A stretch of DNA of 64,000 nucleotides from Roseicyclus marinus (GCF_036322625.1 NZ_AP027266.1:2669001-2733000); one strand, 5' to 3'; shown: positions 27,857-36,688, counted from the stretch's first letter. The notes: a model not told the origin generated them from the sequence alone. Translations and numbers: made by a program.

Positions 27857-28150
27857 ATGTGTGAAGTCTTTGCCGGACAAGACCCCGAGCGGTACGCCCT
27901 GACCACGCGGCGGCTCAGGATCAACGGCCAGAGCACGAGCATCCGGCTGGAAAACGCGTTCTGGGATCTTCTGGACGAGATATCGGCCCGTGACGGGCTG
28001 AGCACGCCCGCCTTCATCTCGCAACTGCATTCCGAGGTGCTGATCTTGCGGGGCGAACCGCCGAATTTCACCTCCCTCTTGCGCACCGCCTGCCTTGTGT
28101 TCATGGCCTCGGGCACGCGCGAGCAAGCGGCCCGGATGGCCGCCGAATAG
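27857..28150 (+). CDS. Ribbon-helix-helix domain protein
   Basis: 97 aa. The start at 27857 has a long AGGGGGAAGGA ribosome site. Residues about 18-60 (RRLRINGQSTSIRLENAFWDLLDEISARDGLSTPAFISQLHSEV) match the RHH_4 fold, a small DNA-binding domain common in Rhodobacteraceae. The rest is a helical tail. Targets unknown; a perfect palindrome just downstream is one candidate. Confidence 0.8.
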   Translation: MCEVFAGQDPERYALTTRRLRINGQSTSIRLENAFWDLLDEISARDGLSTPAFISQLHSEVLILRGEPPNFTSLLRTACLVFMASGTREQAARMAAE

Positions 28151-28172
28151 CGCGATACGCCGCATTCCGACC

Positions 28173-28194
28173 GGGTAGTATCCCGATACTACCC
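28173..28194. promoter_or_regulatory. Perfect 22-bp palindrome upstream of VOC/Tat/GMC operon
   Basis: Arms GGGTAGTATC and GATACTACCC separated by only CC. The two-base centre makes a hairpin terminator unlikely and a dimeric-regulator operator likely. It lies 22 nt after the RHH gene and 61 nt before the VOC gene start, where a promoter is expected. Confidence 0.65.
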
Positions 28195-28255
28195 GCCCGC
28201 CACGACCCCCGGTCTATCCTTCTCCAACCCGCGACAACGGACAGGAGACAGGGTA

Positions 28256-28651
28256 TTGGCCAAGGCAATCCACAGCATGATCCGCGTGCTGGACGAGGCG
28301 AGATCGATCGCCTTCTACCGCGAGGCTTTCGGGCTGAGCGTGGCGGATCGGCTCGACTTTCCCGATTTCACACTGGTGTACCTGTCGAACGCAGAGAGCG
28401 CGTTCGAGCTGGAACTGACCGTCAACAAGGGGCGGACGGAGCCCTATGAGCTTGGCGACGGCTATGGCCATTTCGCGGTCTCCGTCACCGATGCCGCCGC
28501 CGAACATGCCCGTTTCGAAGCCGCAGGCCTTGCGCCGCGCAAGCTGGTCGATTTCGCCCCGGCGGGCGAGGTGATCGCGCGCTTCTTCTTCGTCGCGGAC
28601 CCGGACGGCTACCAGATCGAAGTTCTGCAAAGAGGTGGCCGGTTCCAGTGA
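28256..28651 (+). CDS. VOC family protein, glyoxalase I-like
   Basis: 131 aa. TTG start supported by AGGAGACAGGG upstream. It keeps all four metal ligands of lactoylglutathione lyase: H6, E53 (or E51), H72 and E122, and the motifs FYREAFGLSV and FFVADPDGYQIEVL. It probably isomerises the hemithioacetal of methylglyoxal or of another aldehyde. First gene of an operon with the Tat protein and GMC dehydrogenase, which could generate such an aldehyde. Confidence 0.88.
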   Translation: MAKAIHSMIRVLDEARSIAFYREAFGLSVADRLDFPDFTLVYLSNAESAFELELTVNKGRTEPYELGDGYGHFAVSVTDAAAEHARFEAAGLAPRKLVDFAPAGEVIARFFFVADPDGYQIEVLQRGGRFQ

Positions 28652-28704
28652 CCGGCCCGGCGCGGTGCGGGGAGGCACCGCCACATTTCAAGGGAGGAAG
28701 AGAC

Positions 28705-29226
28705 ATGAGCAAGCATGAGACCCCACGCGGTCTGACACGTCGCCAGCTTCTGGCACGTGCCAGCGCCGCGGGTGCCTTTGTGGTGGGGGCAGGCTTCATC
28801 GCCGCGCCCAATGCCGCCTGGGCGATCGAGACGACCCACCTGGACCCCGAAACCTTTGCCACGCTGGTGCAGATGGCGCGCGACATCTACCCGCACGACC
28901 ACGTCGCCGACGAATATTACGTGGTCGCCGTGCGCGGCTATGACAGCGCGGAGCAGGCCGCGGCGATCACCGCCGGCATCGCGGCGCTGGATGCGGCCGC
29001 CCGTGGGCGCGGTTTTCCCAGCTATCTCGGCACCGGATGGGAACGCGACCGCGTCGATATCCTGCGCGCCATGGAGGACAGCCCCTTCTTCCAGCAGATC
29101 CGCGGCGGATTGGTGACCGGCCTCTACAACCAGAAAGAGGTCTGGCCGCTCTTCGGCTACGAGGGCGAAAGCTACAGCCAGGGTGGATATCTCTACCGTG
29201 GCTTCGACGACATCACCTGGCTGTGA
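28705..29226 (+). CDS. Tat-exported small subunit of GMC dehydrogenase (gluconate 2-dehydrogenase subunit 3-like)
   Basis: 173 aa. Twin-arginine signal TRRQLLARAS at residues 11-20 with cleavage probably after AWA40. The mature part (LDPETFATLVQMARDIYPHDHV, and DSPFFQQIRGGLVTGLYNQKEVWPLFGYEGESYSQGGYL) is typical of the gamma subunit that escorts the FAD-binding GMC partner through the Tat pathway. Start follows GGGAGGAAG. It is followed directly by its partner gene; a cytochrome c subunit is not present here. Confidence 0.85.
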   Translation: MSKHETPRGLTRRQLLARASAAGAFVVGAGFIAAPNAAWAIETTHLDPETFATLVQMARDIYPHDHVADEYYVVAVRGYDSAEQAAAITAGIAALDAAARGRGFPSYLGTGWERDRVDILRAMEDSPFFQQIRGGLVTGLYNQKEVWPLFGYEGESYSQGGYLYRGFDDITWL

Positions 29227-29246
29227 TCTGAAAGGGAGGACACACC

Positions 29247-30818
29247 ATGGCAGCTCCATTCGACCTCAACGACGACGGCGTGGTCGTCATCATCGGCACG
29301 GGCGCAGGCGGCGGCGTGCTGGCCAACGAACTGGCCCAGCGTGGCGTCAGCGTCGTGGCGCTGGAAGCCGGCGGGCGCTACCTGCCCGAGGATTACATCA
29401 ACGACGAATGGGAAAGTTTCGGGCAGCTCGCCTGGACCGACCCGCGCACCACATCCGGCGACTGGCGGGTCGCGCGGGATTTCTCGGGTCTTCCGGCCTG
29501 GATCGTGAAGGCCGTGGGCGGCACCACGACCCATTGGGCCGGTGCCTCGATCCGCTTCCAGGCGCATGAATGGAAGGCCGCGACGACCTATGGCCGCGTT
29601 CAGGGGGCGAACCTGCTCGACTGGCCGATCGACGAAGCCGAGATGGCGCCGTGGTACGAGCTTGCCGAAACCAAGCTGGGCGTGACCCGCACCGGCGGCC
29701 GCGCGGGCCTGCCCGGCAACAACAACTACAAGGTCTTCGAAGCGGGCGCCCGCGCGCTGGGGTACGAAGAGGTGCATACCGGGCGCATGGCGATCAACTC
29801 GGCCGACAATGACGGGCGTCCGGCCTGCCAGCAGACGGGCTTTTGCTTCCAGGGCTGCAAATGGGGCGCCAAATGGTCGGCGGCCTATACCGACATCCCG
29901 AGGGGCGAGGCGACCGGCAACCTCGAGGTGCGCGAGAACGCCCATGTCGCGCGCATCCTGCACGATGACCGCGGTCTGGTGACGGGGGTCGAATATTTCG
30001 ACCGGGACGGCAATCTGCAGTTCCAGCGGGCGCGCATCGTGGCCGTTGCGGGCAATTCCTTCGAAAGCCCGCGGCTCCTGCTCAATTCGGCCTCGTCGAT
30101 GTTCCCCGACGGGCTCGCCAATTCCTCGGGCCAGGTGGGGCGCAACTACATGCGCCATGTCACGGGCTCGGTCTATGGCGTGTTCGACCAACCGGTGAAG
30201 ATGTGGCGCGGCACGACCATGGCGGGCATCATCCAGGACGAGGCGCGCCACGATCCGTCGCGCGGCTTCGTCGCGGGCTACGAGTTGGAAACGCTGTCGC
30301 TCGGCCTGCCCTTCATGGCGGCCTTCCTCGATCCCGGCGGCTGGGGGCGCGAGTTCACCTCGGCGCTCGACAGCTACGAGAACATGGCGGGCATGTGGAT
30401 CGTGGGCGAGGACATGCCGCAGGAAACCAACCGCGTCACGTTGAACCACGATGTCGTGGACCGGTTCGGCCTGCCGGTGGCGAACGTGCATTTCGACGAT
30501 CACCCCAATGATGTCGCGATGCGCAACCACGCCTATGCCCGGGGCCAGGCGATCTACGAGGCGGTGGGCGCGACCCGCACCTTCCCGACGCCGCCCTACC
30601 CGTCGACGCACAACCTCGGCACCAACCGGATGTCCGAGAATGCGCGTGACGGCGTGGTCAACCGCTGGGGACAGACGCATGACATCGCGAACCTGTTCAT
30701 CTCGGACGGCTCGCAATTCACGACCGGCGCGGCGGAAAATCCGACGCTGACCATCGTGGCGCTGGCGATCCGTCAGGCAGACCATATCGCGCGGCAGATG
30801 TCGGCGGGAACTCTCTGA
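29247..30818 (+). CDS. GMC family oxidoreductase (FAD-dependent dehydrogenase large subunit)
   Basis: 523 aa. FAD-binding motif VVIIGTGAGGGVLANELAQRG near residue 15-35; GMC C-terminal active-site His in STHNLGTNRM and Asn in AAENPTLTIVALAIRQAD. Closest in layout to gluconate 2-dehydrogenase/sorbitol dehydrogenase large subunits, which oxidise sugars or polyols in the periplasm. It has no signal of its own and relies on the Tat-bearing small subunit encoded 20 nt upstream. The electron acceptor cytochrome must be supplied elsewhere. Confidence 0.92.
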   Translation: MAAPFDLNDDGVVVIIGTGAGGGVLANELAQRGVSVVALEAGGRYLPEDYINDEWESFGQLAWTDPRTTSGDWRVARDFSGLPAWIVKAVGGTTTHWAGASIRFQAHEWKAATTYGRVQGANLLDWPIDEAEMAPWYELAETKLGVTRTGGRAGLPGNNNYKVFEAGARALGYEEVHTGRMAINSADNDGRPACQQTGFCFQGCKWGAKWSAAYTDIPRGEATGNLEVRENAHVARILHDDRGLVTGVEYFDRDGNLQFQRARIVAVAGNSFESPRLLLNSASSMFPDGLANSSGQVGRNYMRHVTGSVYGVFDQPVKMWRGTTMAGIIQDEARHDPSRGFVAGYELETLSLGLPFMAAFLDPGGWGREFTSALDSYENMAGMWIVGEDMPQETNRVTLNHDVVDRFGLPVANVHFDDHPNDVAMRNHAYARGQAIYEAVGATRTFPTPPYPSTHNLGTNRMSENARDGVVNRWGQTHDIANLFISDGSQFTTGAAENPTLTIVALAIRQADHIARQMSAGTL

Positions 30819-30830
30819 TCCCGGCCGAAG

Positions 30831-30898
30831 CTCGGGCATCCGCTGGTGCCCGAGGCCAAGACCAACTGGCAAAGCCGCGTCCCCCGGGGCGCGGCTTT
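30831..30898 (+). terminator. Two consecutive hairpins after GMC gene
   Basis: First hairpin CTCGGGCA (30831-30838) with TGCCCGAG (30847-30854); second AAAGCCGCG (30871-30879) with CGCGGCTTT (30890-30898). The second ends in TTTCCTGTT, a weak terminator. The remaining sequence to 31076 shows no gene. Confidence 0.55.
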
Positions 30899-31076
30899 CC
30901 TGTTCACATAGGCCGAGCCGACCGCGCCGGCGACCCCGACGACGGCCGCGCTGGCCGCGATGGGGATTGATCGCTCCGGGGCAAGCCGCCCTCGCATCCC
31001 CGCGAGGCCGGGGTCTTGTGACCCACGACCGACCGTCCGCCATTCCGTGCCAAGCGGCAGCGGCCAAGGGCCGCGC

Positions 31077-31802
31077 CTAATGGGCGTAATCGGGGCTTTC
31101 GGCGTCCAGAACCATGCGCATGCCGCGCATGAAATCGGCCTCGGCCTGTGGATCGCCCTCTTGCTGGCGGGCGGTCAGTTCGGCCACCTCGGGCGAGAGT
31201 TCGCGCAAGGGACGACCCGTCGCCAGAGCGAGGACATAGGTGCGCGCCGCCCGCTCGAAATAATACATCCGCATGAAGGTTTCGGCGACGGTCTCCCCGA
31301 TCACCAGCACCCCGTGATTGCCCATCACCATGGTGCGGATCGAGGGGTCCTGGAACATGCGCGCGCAGCGCGTCCCCTCCTCCTCCATCGCGAGGCCGCC
31401 ATAGTCTTCGTCGATCACGATGCGGTTGAAAAACATCGCCGTGCTTTGGTCGATGGGCGGCAAGCGGCTGTCGGCAAGGCTGGCCAGCACGGTGGCATAG
31501 GTGGAATGCACATGCATGGCACAGCGCGCATGCGGCACATGGCGGTGCAGGCTGGCATGCAAGCCCCATGCGGTGGGATCGGGCGCATCCTCCCCCCTGG
31601 CGCTATCGGGGTCGTTGGCGTCGATCACCCAAAGATCCGAGGCGCGGATACGGCTGAAATGCCGCCGGGGATTGATCAGGAATTGCGTCCCGTCCTCATT
31701 GACCGCCATGGAAAAGTGGTTGGCGACCCCCTCGTGCATGCCTTCCCGCGCGGTCAGCCGAAAGGCTGCTGCCAGATCGGCGCGGGTCTGGGCGTAATTC
31801 AT
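31077..31802 (-). CDS. Class II aldolase/adducin family protein
   Basis: 241 aa; start at 31802 after AGAGGAG. Zinc histidines in CAMHVHSTYA and the late MGNHGVLVIG; an adducin-type N-terminus (MNYAQTRADLAAAFRLTAREGMHEGVANHFSM). Only distantly similar to the protein at 26914-27726. No operon partner: upstream lies a 440-nt gap and the next gene downstream is on the other strand. Confidence 0.88.
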   Translation of the reverse strand: MNYAQTRADLAAAFRLTAREGMHEGVANHFSMAVNEDGTQFLINPRRHFSRIRASDLWVIDANDPDSARGEDAPDPTAWGLHASLHRHVPHARCAMHVHSTYATVLASLADSRLPPIDQSTAMFFNRIVIDEDYGGLAMEEEGTRCARMFQDPSIRTMVMGNHGVLVIGETVAETFMRMYYFERAARTYVLALATGRPLRELSPEVAELTARQQEGDPQAEADFMRGMRMVLDAESPDYAH

Positions 31803-32204
31803 CGGCGGCTCCTCTCCAATCCGCGCCGAGGCTAGCGGGCTGGTGCCGGTCCGTCCAGTTGCTTGCAGATGGCACATGAAGCGGTCTGGGGGGCTGGCAG
31901 ACGGGTTCGATCCGGTCTTGGCACTTTCGGCGTGCAGCCGCCTCTGCCGCGCCACAAGAAAGGTGTGCGGGACAAAGCCACAGCGCCCCGTCCGGGACAG
32001 GGGGACCCTGCCCGAAGCTTGGCGCGAAACGACGCTTGCCCGAAGGCCTGCCGCGCCCCCCGAGGGGCCAGCGCCCAGGCTCGATGCGAAATCCGCAAAA
32101 GAACAAAGGATGAGGGTTGGTGGCGGAGGGAACGGGACTGGCGTCGAACCTTCTCTGGGGAGTTGGCATGGTTCAAGCACAAACGAAGAGCACTTTTCGC
32201 TGAC
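31803..32204. other. Intergenic region at the left edge of the metal island
   Basis: No supported gene on either strand. It marks the passage from chromosomal metabolic genes to the metal/mobile block. A stretch near 32120-32160 vaguely recalls the 3' end of a tRNA but does not fold as one. Confidence 0.4.
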
Positions 32205-32237
32205 CGCACCCGGTCGCCAAGATGGTGACCGGGTGCG
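32205..32237 (-). terminator. Terminator-like hairpin
   Basis: 11-bp perfect stem CGCACCCGGTC (32205-32215) with 32227-32237, 7 nt beyond the stop of the anchor protein gene. No clear T-run. Confidence 0.6.
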
Positions 32238-32244
32238 ACTAGGT

Positions 32245-33093
32245 TCAGGGCGCGCGCATCTCGGCGTATTGGCCAGCTGTCCGCAAGGTCAGCGTGACCG
32301 GCGCATCGGTCCTGTTGCGCCAGAACCAGCCATGGTTGCCGGTGAAGGCTGCCACCAGTTCGCCTGCCTGTTCAGGAACGGCGCGGCCTTGTTCGTAGCT
32401 GATGCTCTGTCCGCCGCCGTCGGCATGGGTGTCGTAGTTGACGACACCGCCGTTCGCGGTCCAGGCGAAACGGGCGACTTGGCCTCCCTCCATCACAAGC
32501 TTCACCTCGACCCCCTCGCCGGGGGCAAGAGTGTAGCTGACTTCGTCGCGCCACTCCGGGGCCGCAGGGGCGGCTTCGGTAGCCTCAGCTACCGCCGCTT
32601 CGACGGGGTCGGGGTCGGGAATCACGGCGACGGGGACTTCGGCGACCGGCGCGGGCTGCGGTGCCAGTTCGGGCGCAGGAGCCGGTTCTTCTGTGCCGAC
32701 GGGGGCACCGATCACTGTGGCAAGGGCGGCAAGCTGGGCATCGATCCTGTCAAAGCGTTGCAAGACCTCCTCCGGCACCAAGGCGGCAGTCGGGATTGCG
32801 GGGGCCACGGCCGAAGCTACGGCCGCTTGTGCATCGGCCTCTGCCTCGGCGGAGAGTTGCTGCTTGATTTCGCCCATCTCGGTCAGGCCAGTCAGCCCGC
32901 CGACGCCGGTCGGGTCGATGCCGTATTCGGCAGGAAGCCAGAAGAGGACGAGGATTGCCCCGGCCGCCCCGGCTGCAAACAGGGTGGACCGGATCAGCCC
33001 GCCGGGGGTGGCGGGCACCGACTGGACGTTTGTTGCCAGCGTCCGTGGTTCCGCCCGCAGGGGGGCTTTCGGTGTATCAAAACGGTTGGTCAT
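32245..33093 (-). CDS. Transmembrane anchor protein
   Basis: 282 aa with one membrane segment (about 33-55), a Pro/Ala/Glu-rich linker (about 125-175) and a C-terminal beta domain (YTLAPGEGVEVKLVMEGG...ARFAWTANGGVVNYDTHADG...FTGNHGWFWRNRT). Family members occur beside HupE/UreJ genes in metal islands; the function is not established. Strong AAGGAGGG site before the start. Likely co-transcribed with hupE-like gene 15 nt upstream. Confidence 0.75.
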   Translation of the reverse strand: MTNRFDTPKAPLRAEPRTLATNVQSVPATPGGLIRSTLFAAGAAGAILVLFWLPAEYGIDPTGVGGLTGLTEMGEIKQQLSAEAEADAQAAVASAVAPAIPTAALVPEEVLQRFDRIDAQLAALATVIGAPVGTEEPAPAPELAPQPAPVAEVPVAVIPDPDPVEAAVAEATEAAPAAPEWRDEVSYTLAPGEGVEVKLVMEGGQVARFAWTANGGVVNYDTHADGGGQSISYEQGRAVPEQAGELVAAFTGNHGWFWRNRTDAPVTLTLRTAGQYAEMRAP

Positions 33094-33108
33094 GGGTCAG
33101 CCCTCCTT

Positions 33109-33834
33109 TCAGGCGACAAAATAACCGGTGATCTGCAAGCCCATCAGGGCAAAGCCAGCCACCATCATCAGGACATTCGCGGCATAAGCCTGCCGGGCAA
33201 AGGCAGGTCGCGCCCGCCAGTGCGTCATCGCGGTCAGGATCAGGGCGAGTGCCATCAACTGGCCAAGTTCGACACCGACGTTGAACGCAATGAGGTTGCC
33301 GAGAAGGCCATCAGGCGAGATGTCATAGTCTTGAATCTTGGTGGCCAGACCAAAGCCATGCAGCAGTCCGAAGATCAGCGTCGCAGCCTTGGTATCCGGC
33401 TGCACCCCGAACCACAGCCGGAACGCGCCGAGGTTGTCGAGCGCCTTGTAAACCACCGAAAACGCGATGATCGCATCGATGATGTAGGCGTTGATCGAGA
33501 TGGACCACCAGACACCCGCGATCATCGTGACCGAGTGGCCGATGGCAAAGATGCTGACGTAGGTGGCGATGTCCTTCGACCGGTAAAGGAAGAACACCAC
33601 CCCCGCGAGGAACAGGAGGTGATCGTAACCCGTCACCATATGCTTGGCGCCGAGGTAGATGAAGGCGATGGGGCGAAAGCCCGTCACCTCTTGCACATAG
33701 CCTGCGTCGCCTTCGGTGACATTATGGGCAAGGGCCGCGCCTGCCAGAAGCAGGGAGGCAAGAAGTGTGCAGAGCGCAGCAAAGGCTGGCCATGGTACAG
33801 GGGGACGCAGAAGCGCCCGGGAATTGGGTGTCAT
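33109..33834 (-). CDS. HupE/UreJ family membrane protein
   Basis: 241 aa with a signal-like first segment (to about residue 36), then about six membrane spans. The family motif HxxxGxDHxLF appears as AKHMVTGYDHLLFLAG, with further histidines in GLLHGFGLA. HupE/UreJ proteins move nickel or cobalt; related island proteins may serve other metals. Co-oriented with the anchor and the His-rich protein. Confidence 0.85.
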   Translation of the reverse strand: MTPNSRALLRPPVPWPAFAALCTLLASLLLAGAALAHNVTEGDAGYVQEVTGFRPIAFIYLGAKHMVTGYDHLLFLAGVVFFLYRSKDIATYVSIFAIGHSVTMIAGVWWSISINAYIIDAIIAFSVVYKALDNLGAFRLWFGVQPDTKAATLIFGLLHGFGLATKIQDYDISPDGLLGNLIAFNVGVELGQLMALALILTAMTHWRARPAFARQAYAANVLMMVAGFALMGLQITGYFVA

Positions 33835-33889
33835 ATCGTTGATCCTGACTGATGAAACGGTCTGACCGCCTGCTGACGCAGGCGGCGGC

Positions 33890-34240
33890 TCAGATGATCA
33901 TCAGGCGCGGTGGCCGTCGCGGGCCCTCGCGGATCGTGCTAGCGGCGACCATGCCGTCCGGTCGAAGAATGCGCGTTGGTGGCGCATGGAACGTGGCCCC
34001 ATGAGGGGCAAGAACGACCGCGCTGACATGATCATGGTCACCGGAATCATGGTGGCCGCTTGGCATGTCATGGGAATGGCCGTGCTCGGAATGATAAGTG
34101 CGGTGGTCAGCCTCGGCCGCCATCGCGCCGGGGCCATGCTTGACGGCCTCGATGGCAGGCGCGGCGGCCAGCGATAGCGCCATCACAATAGACGCACACA
34201 GCGACCAAAACCTGCCCCACCCTGCAAAGCGCCTTTTCAT
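33890..34240 (-). CDS. Small histidine-rich exported protein
   Basis: 116 aa with a signal peptide (about 1-30, cut near AAA-PAIEA) and a His/Asp cluster at about residues 45-72 (HRTYHSEHGHSHDMPSGHHD), which should bind divalent metals. No known domain. It is divergent from the CsoR-family repressor, with that family's operator in the 73-nt gap, so it is probably metal-induced; a periplasmic metal buffer is a reasonable guess. Confidence 0.65.
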   Translation of the reverse strand: MKRRFAGWGRFWSLCASIVMALSLAAAPAIEAVKHGPGAMAAEADHRTYHSEHGHSHDMPSGHHDSGDHDHVSAVVLAPHGATFHAPPTRILRPDGMVAASTIREGPRRPPRLMII

Positions 34241-34285
34241 GGCCTTATCCTTCAGGGATGCACTCCCCTGTTCCTTGCTTGCCTC

Positions 34286-34302
34286 ATCCCCCTAGGGGGG
34301 AT
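34286..34302. promoter_or_regulatory. CsoR/RcnR-family operator
   Basis: ATCCCCCTAGGGGGGAT: C-tract/G-tract palindrome around TA, the class-typical operator. It lies 11 nt before the repressor start and 45 nt before the divergent His-rich gene. Confidence 0.75.
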
Positions 34303-34313
34303 AGGCTCGATAT

Positions 34314-34571
34314 ATGTCAGAACCTCATGTCCACGCAAGTCACACCGCCATCGCCACCCGGCTGAAGCGCGCCGAGGGGCATCTGCGCCGCGTCATCGGC
34401 ATGATCGAGGAGGGGCGGCCTTGCGTCGATCTGGCCACCCAGCTGCACGCCGTTGAACGCGCGGTGGCCGAGGCGAAGCGGGCATTGATCCACGACCACA
34501 TTGACCACTGCGTCACGGCCGGGGGCGATCACGATCTGGCCGAGATCAAAGCCCTGACCAAGCTGCTGTAA
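34314..34571 (+). CDS. CsoR/RcnR-family metal-sensing repressor
   Basis: 85 aa all-helical DUF156 repressor. The metal triad is C37-H62-C66, with the spacing of the copper-type CsoR ligands; N-terminal His5, His7 and His10 resemble the nickel/cobalt branch. Thus the cognate metal is uncertain: the triad says Cu(I), while the partner exporter looks nickel-type. One nt separates it from the MFS exporter, so they form an autoregulated pair under the operator at 34286-34302. Confidence 0.9.
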   Translation: MSEPHVHASHTAIATRLKRAEGHLRRVIGMIEEGRPCVDLATQLHAVERAVAEAKRALIHDHIDHCVTAGGDHDLAEIKALTKLL

Positions 34572-34572
34572 G

Positions 34573-35886
34573 ATGCTGAACACGCTGCGCAACCGCACTT
34601 TCCGACACCTGTTCGCAGCACAGCTTGTCGCGCTGGTCGGCACGGGGCTTACCACTGTGGCGCTTGGCCTTCTGGCCTGGCAACTCGCTGGGGCGGATGC
34701 CGGGCTGGTGCTCGGCACGGCGCTGGCGATCAAGATGATTGCCTATGTCACTCTGGCCCCGGTCACCGCCGCATTGGCCGAACGGCTGCCGCGCCGGGCG
34801 TTTCTGTTGGCGCTGGACCTGATCCGCGCAGGCGTCGTGCTGTTCCTGCCGTTTGTCACCGAGGTCTGGCAGGTCTACGTCCTGATATTTGTGCTGCAAG
34901 CGGCTTCGGCCGGGTTCACCCCGGCGTTTCAGGCCACCATCCCCGACGTGCTGCCGGGCGAGCGCGACTATACCAACGCGCTGTCTCTGATGCGACTGAC
35001 CGAGGATCTGGAGCAGTTGCTTTCGCCAATTCTGGCCGCTGCCCTGCTGACGGTGGTCAGCTTTCCGGTGCTGTTCGGGGGCACGGTCGCGGGATTTGTG
35101 CTGTCTGCACTGCTGGTGGTTACGGTTGCCCTGCCGATGCGCGCACCGGCAGAGGAAGAGCAGTTCTGGGCCAGCACGACCAAGGGCATCCGCATTTATC
35201 TGGCCACGCCGCGCCTGCGGGGGCTGATGGTCATGGAACTGGCGGTCGCGGCGGCAGGCGCAATGATCTACGTGAACACGGTTGTTCTGGTGCAGGCACG
35301 GTTTGGTCTGGGCGGATCGCAGGTGGCGCTGGCCTTTGCGGCCTTTGGCGCGGGGTCGATGTTGGCGGCAGTCCTGCTGCCGCGCCTGCTGGACCATCTG
35401 GCGGACCGCCCGGTGATGCTGGGTGGGGCCGGGCTGATGGTGGCCGGGGTGGCGATGACACCGCTGATGCCGGGGCTGGTCGCCCTGATGGCCTTGTGGG
35501 CGGTGATCGGTTTTGGCTTTTCGCTGACGCAAACCCCCATCGGGCGCATCCTGAACCGCTCTGCCCGCCCCGAAGACAGACCCGCCGTCTTTGCAGCACA
35601 GTTCGCGCTGTCGCACGCCTGCTGGCTGATCACCTATCCGTTGGCAGGCTGGCTTGGGTCGGCGTTCGGTTTGGCGCAGGCCGCACTCGGGCTTGCGGCT
35701 GTCGGCATCGTTGCCATGCTCGCCGTTTTGCGGCTTTGGCCCGCCCATGACCCGGTGGAATTGGAGCACGACCACGCAGACCTTGCCCCCGATCACCCGC
35801 ACCTGCGCGAGGGTCATGACGGAACACACCGACATCCCGTCATGATAGATGCGCTGCACCCGCGCTGGCCGCGCCGGACCGCCTGA
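34573..35886 (+). CDS. MFS transporter, NreB-like metal exporter
   Basis: 437 aa, twelve predicted membrane segments of the major facilitator type, starting MLNTLRNRTFRHLFAAQLVALVG. The cytoplasmic C-terminal tail (about 394-430) is rich in His and Asp (ELEHDHADLAPDHPHLREGHDGTHRH), as in nickel exporter NreB. It is controlled by the adjacent CsoR-family repressor. Metal specificity (Ni, Co or Cu) is inferred only. Confidence 0.82.
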   Translation: MLNTLRNRTFRHLFAAQLVALVGTGLTTVALGLLAWQLAGADAGLVLGTALAIKMIAYVTLAPVTAALAERLPRRAFLLALDLIRAGVVLFLPFVTEVWQVYVLIFVLQAASAGFTPAFQATIPDVLPGERDYTNALSLMRLTEDLEQLLSPILAAALLTVVSFPVLFGGTVAGFVLSALLVVTVALPMRAPAEEEQFWASTTKGIRIYLATPRLRGLMVMELAVAAAGAMIYVNTVVLVQARFGLGGSQVALAFAAFGAGSMLAAVLLPRLLDHLADRPVMLGGAGLMVAGVAMTPLMPGLVALMALWAVIGFGFSLTQTPIGRILNRSARPEDRPAVFAAQFALSHACWLITYPLAGWLGSAFGLAQAALGLAAVGIVAMLAVLRLWPAHDPVELEHDHADLAPDHPHLREGHDGTHRHPVMIDALHPRWPRRTA

Positions 35887-35906
35887 CTGGACCCGCACCC
35901 AAGACT

Positions 35907-36242
35907 TCAGGCGGTGCGCGGTGCAAACAGGATGATCGCCGCCCCGATCAGACAGACCGTGGCCCCGGTGACATCCCAGCCATCCGGGCGCTGGCCCTCG
36001 ATTGCCCAAAGCCATACCAGGGACGCGGCGATATAGGCGCCGCCATAGGCCGCGAAGGCCCTTCCGGCAGCATCGGTCGGGGCGAGTGTGAGCAGCAAGG
36101 CAAAGGCACCAAGGGAGACGAGACCGGGAACAAGCCACAACGCCGAGGCCCCAAGCCGCATCCAGGCCCAGACGGCAAAGCACCCGGCGATCTCGGCCAG
36201 TGCGGCAAGGGCATACAGCGCCACGGTCGAGGCGGAACTCAT
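35907..36242 (-). CDS. ynfA: YnfA family (UPF0060) membrane protein
   Basis: 111 aa, four membrane segments, with the family hallmarks [47 protein letters not shown]-like small membrane protein, often found in metal-resistance islands; the transported substrate is unclear. The start overlaps the MerR stop (ATGA), so it is the second gene of the merR transcript. Confidence 0.9.
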   Translation of the reverse strand: MSSASTVALYALAALAEIAGCFAVWAWMRLGASALWLVPGLVSLGAFALLLTLAPTDAAGRAFAAYGGAYIAASLVWLWAIEGQRPDGWDVTGATVCLIGAAIILFAPRTA

Positions 36243-36679
36243 CCGGTGACCTCGCTCAGGTGTCCGGCATGGTCCGCGTGGCACTTTGCATGATCACCCA
36301 AAACCTCGATCACACGGCAATCGGCAATCACGCCCCCCGCGCATTGGACCAGCATCCGCTCCAATTCGGCCTTGAGCGCCACGAGCCGCGCGATGCGCGC
36401 CTCGACCGCTGCAAGCTGCGCCGAGGCGATGGCATCGGCGGCCGCACAAGACTGGTCTGGCCGGTCCGACAGGCTAAGGAGGTCGCGGATGGCATCAAGC
36501 GGGAACCCAAGTTCGCGGGCATGGCGGATGAAGGTCAGCCGCTCTTGCGCCTTTTGGCCGTAAAGCCGTTGATTGCCTGCACTGCGTTCGGCCTCGGGCA
36601 GAAGGCCAATCTCTTCATAGTAGCGGATGGTCGGCACTTTGACCCCGGCGGCATCGCTCAGTTTTCCGATGGTGAGCAT
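36239..36679 (-). CDS. MerR family metal-responsive regulator (ZntR/CadR type)
   Basis: 146 aa. Winged helix at 1-70 ([27 protein letters not shown]), coiled dimer helix, and metal-loop cysteines C78, C113, C121 and C133 with a His-rich tail. C78 and the C113 loop sit where ZntR/CadR bind Zn or Cd. Divergent from the P-type ATPase gene with an overlong-spacer promoter between them, the usual MerR mechanism. Confidence 0.9.
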   Translation of the reverse strand: MLTIGKLSDAAGVKVPTIRYYEEIGLLPEAERSAGNQRLYGQKAQERLTFIRHARELGFPLDAIRDLLSLSDRPDQSCAAADAIASAQLAAVEARIARLVALKAELERMLVQCAGGVIADCRVIEVLGDHAKCHADHAGHLSEVTG

Positions 36680-36688
36680 GGTTTATCC

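Noticed and set aside
30773-30997. Small minus-strand frame after the GMC gene
   Set aside because: Covers the two hairpins, no ribosome site, no recognisable protein.
29193-31067. Long antisense frame (over 600 codons) opposite the GMC dehydrogenase
   Set aside because: Antisense to a gene with clear GMC motifs; low-complexity His/Arg/Gly composition typical of shadow frames in GC-rich DNA.
32110-32165. tRNA-like stretch near the island edge (GGCGGAGGGA...TCGAACC)
   Set aside because: Cannot be folded into a T-arm plus acceptor stem; not enough for a tRNA or att-site call.
31843-33852. Plus-strand frame across the anchor and HupE genes
   Set aside because: Antisense to two recognisable membrane proteins with good ribosome sites.
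34546-36183. Minus-strand frame of 545 codons opposite the MFS gene
   Set aside because: Gln/Arg-rich noise opposite a clear MFS protein.
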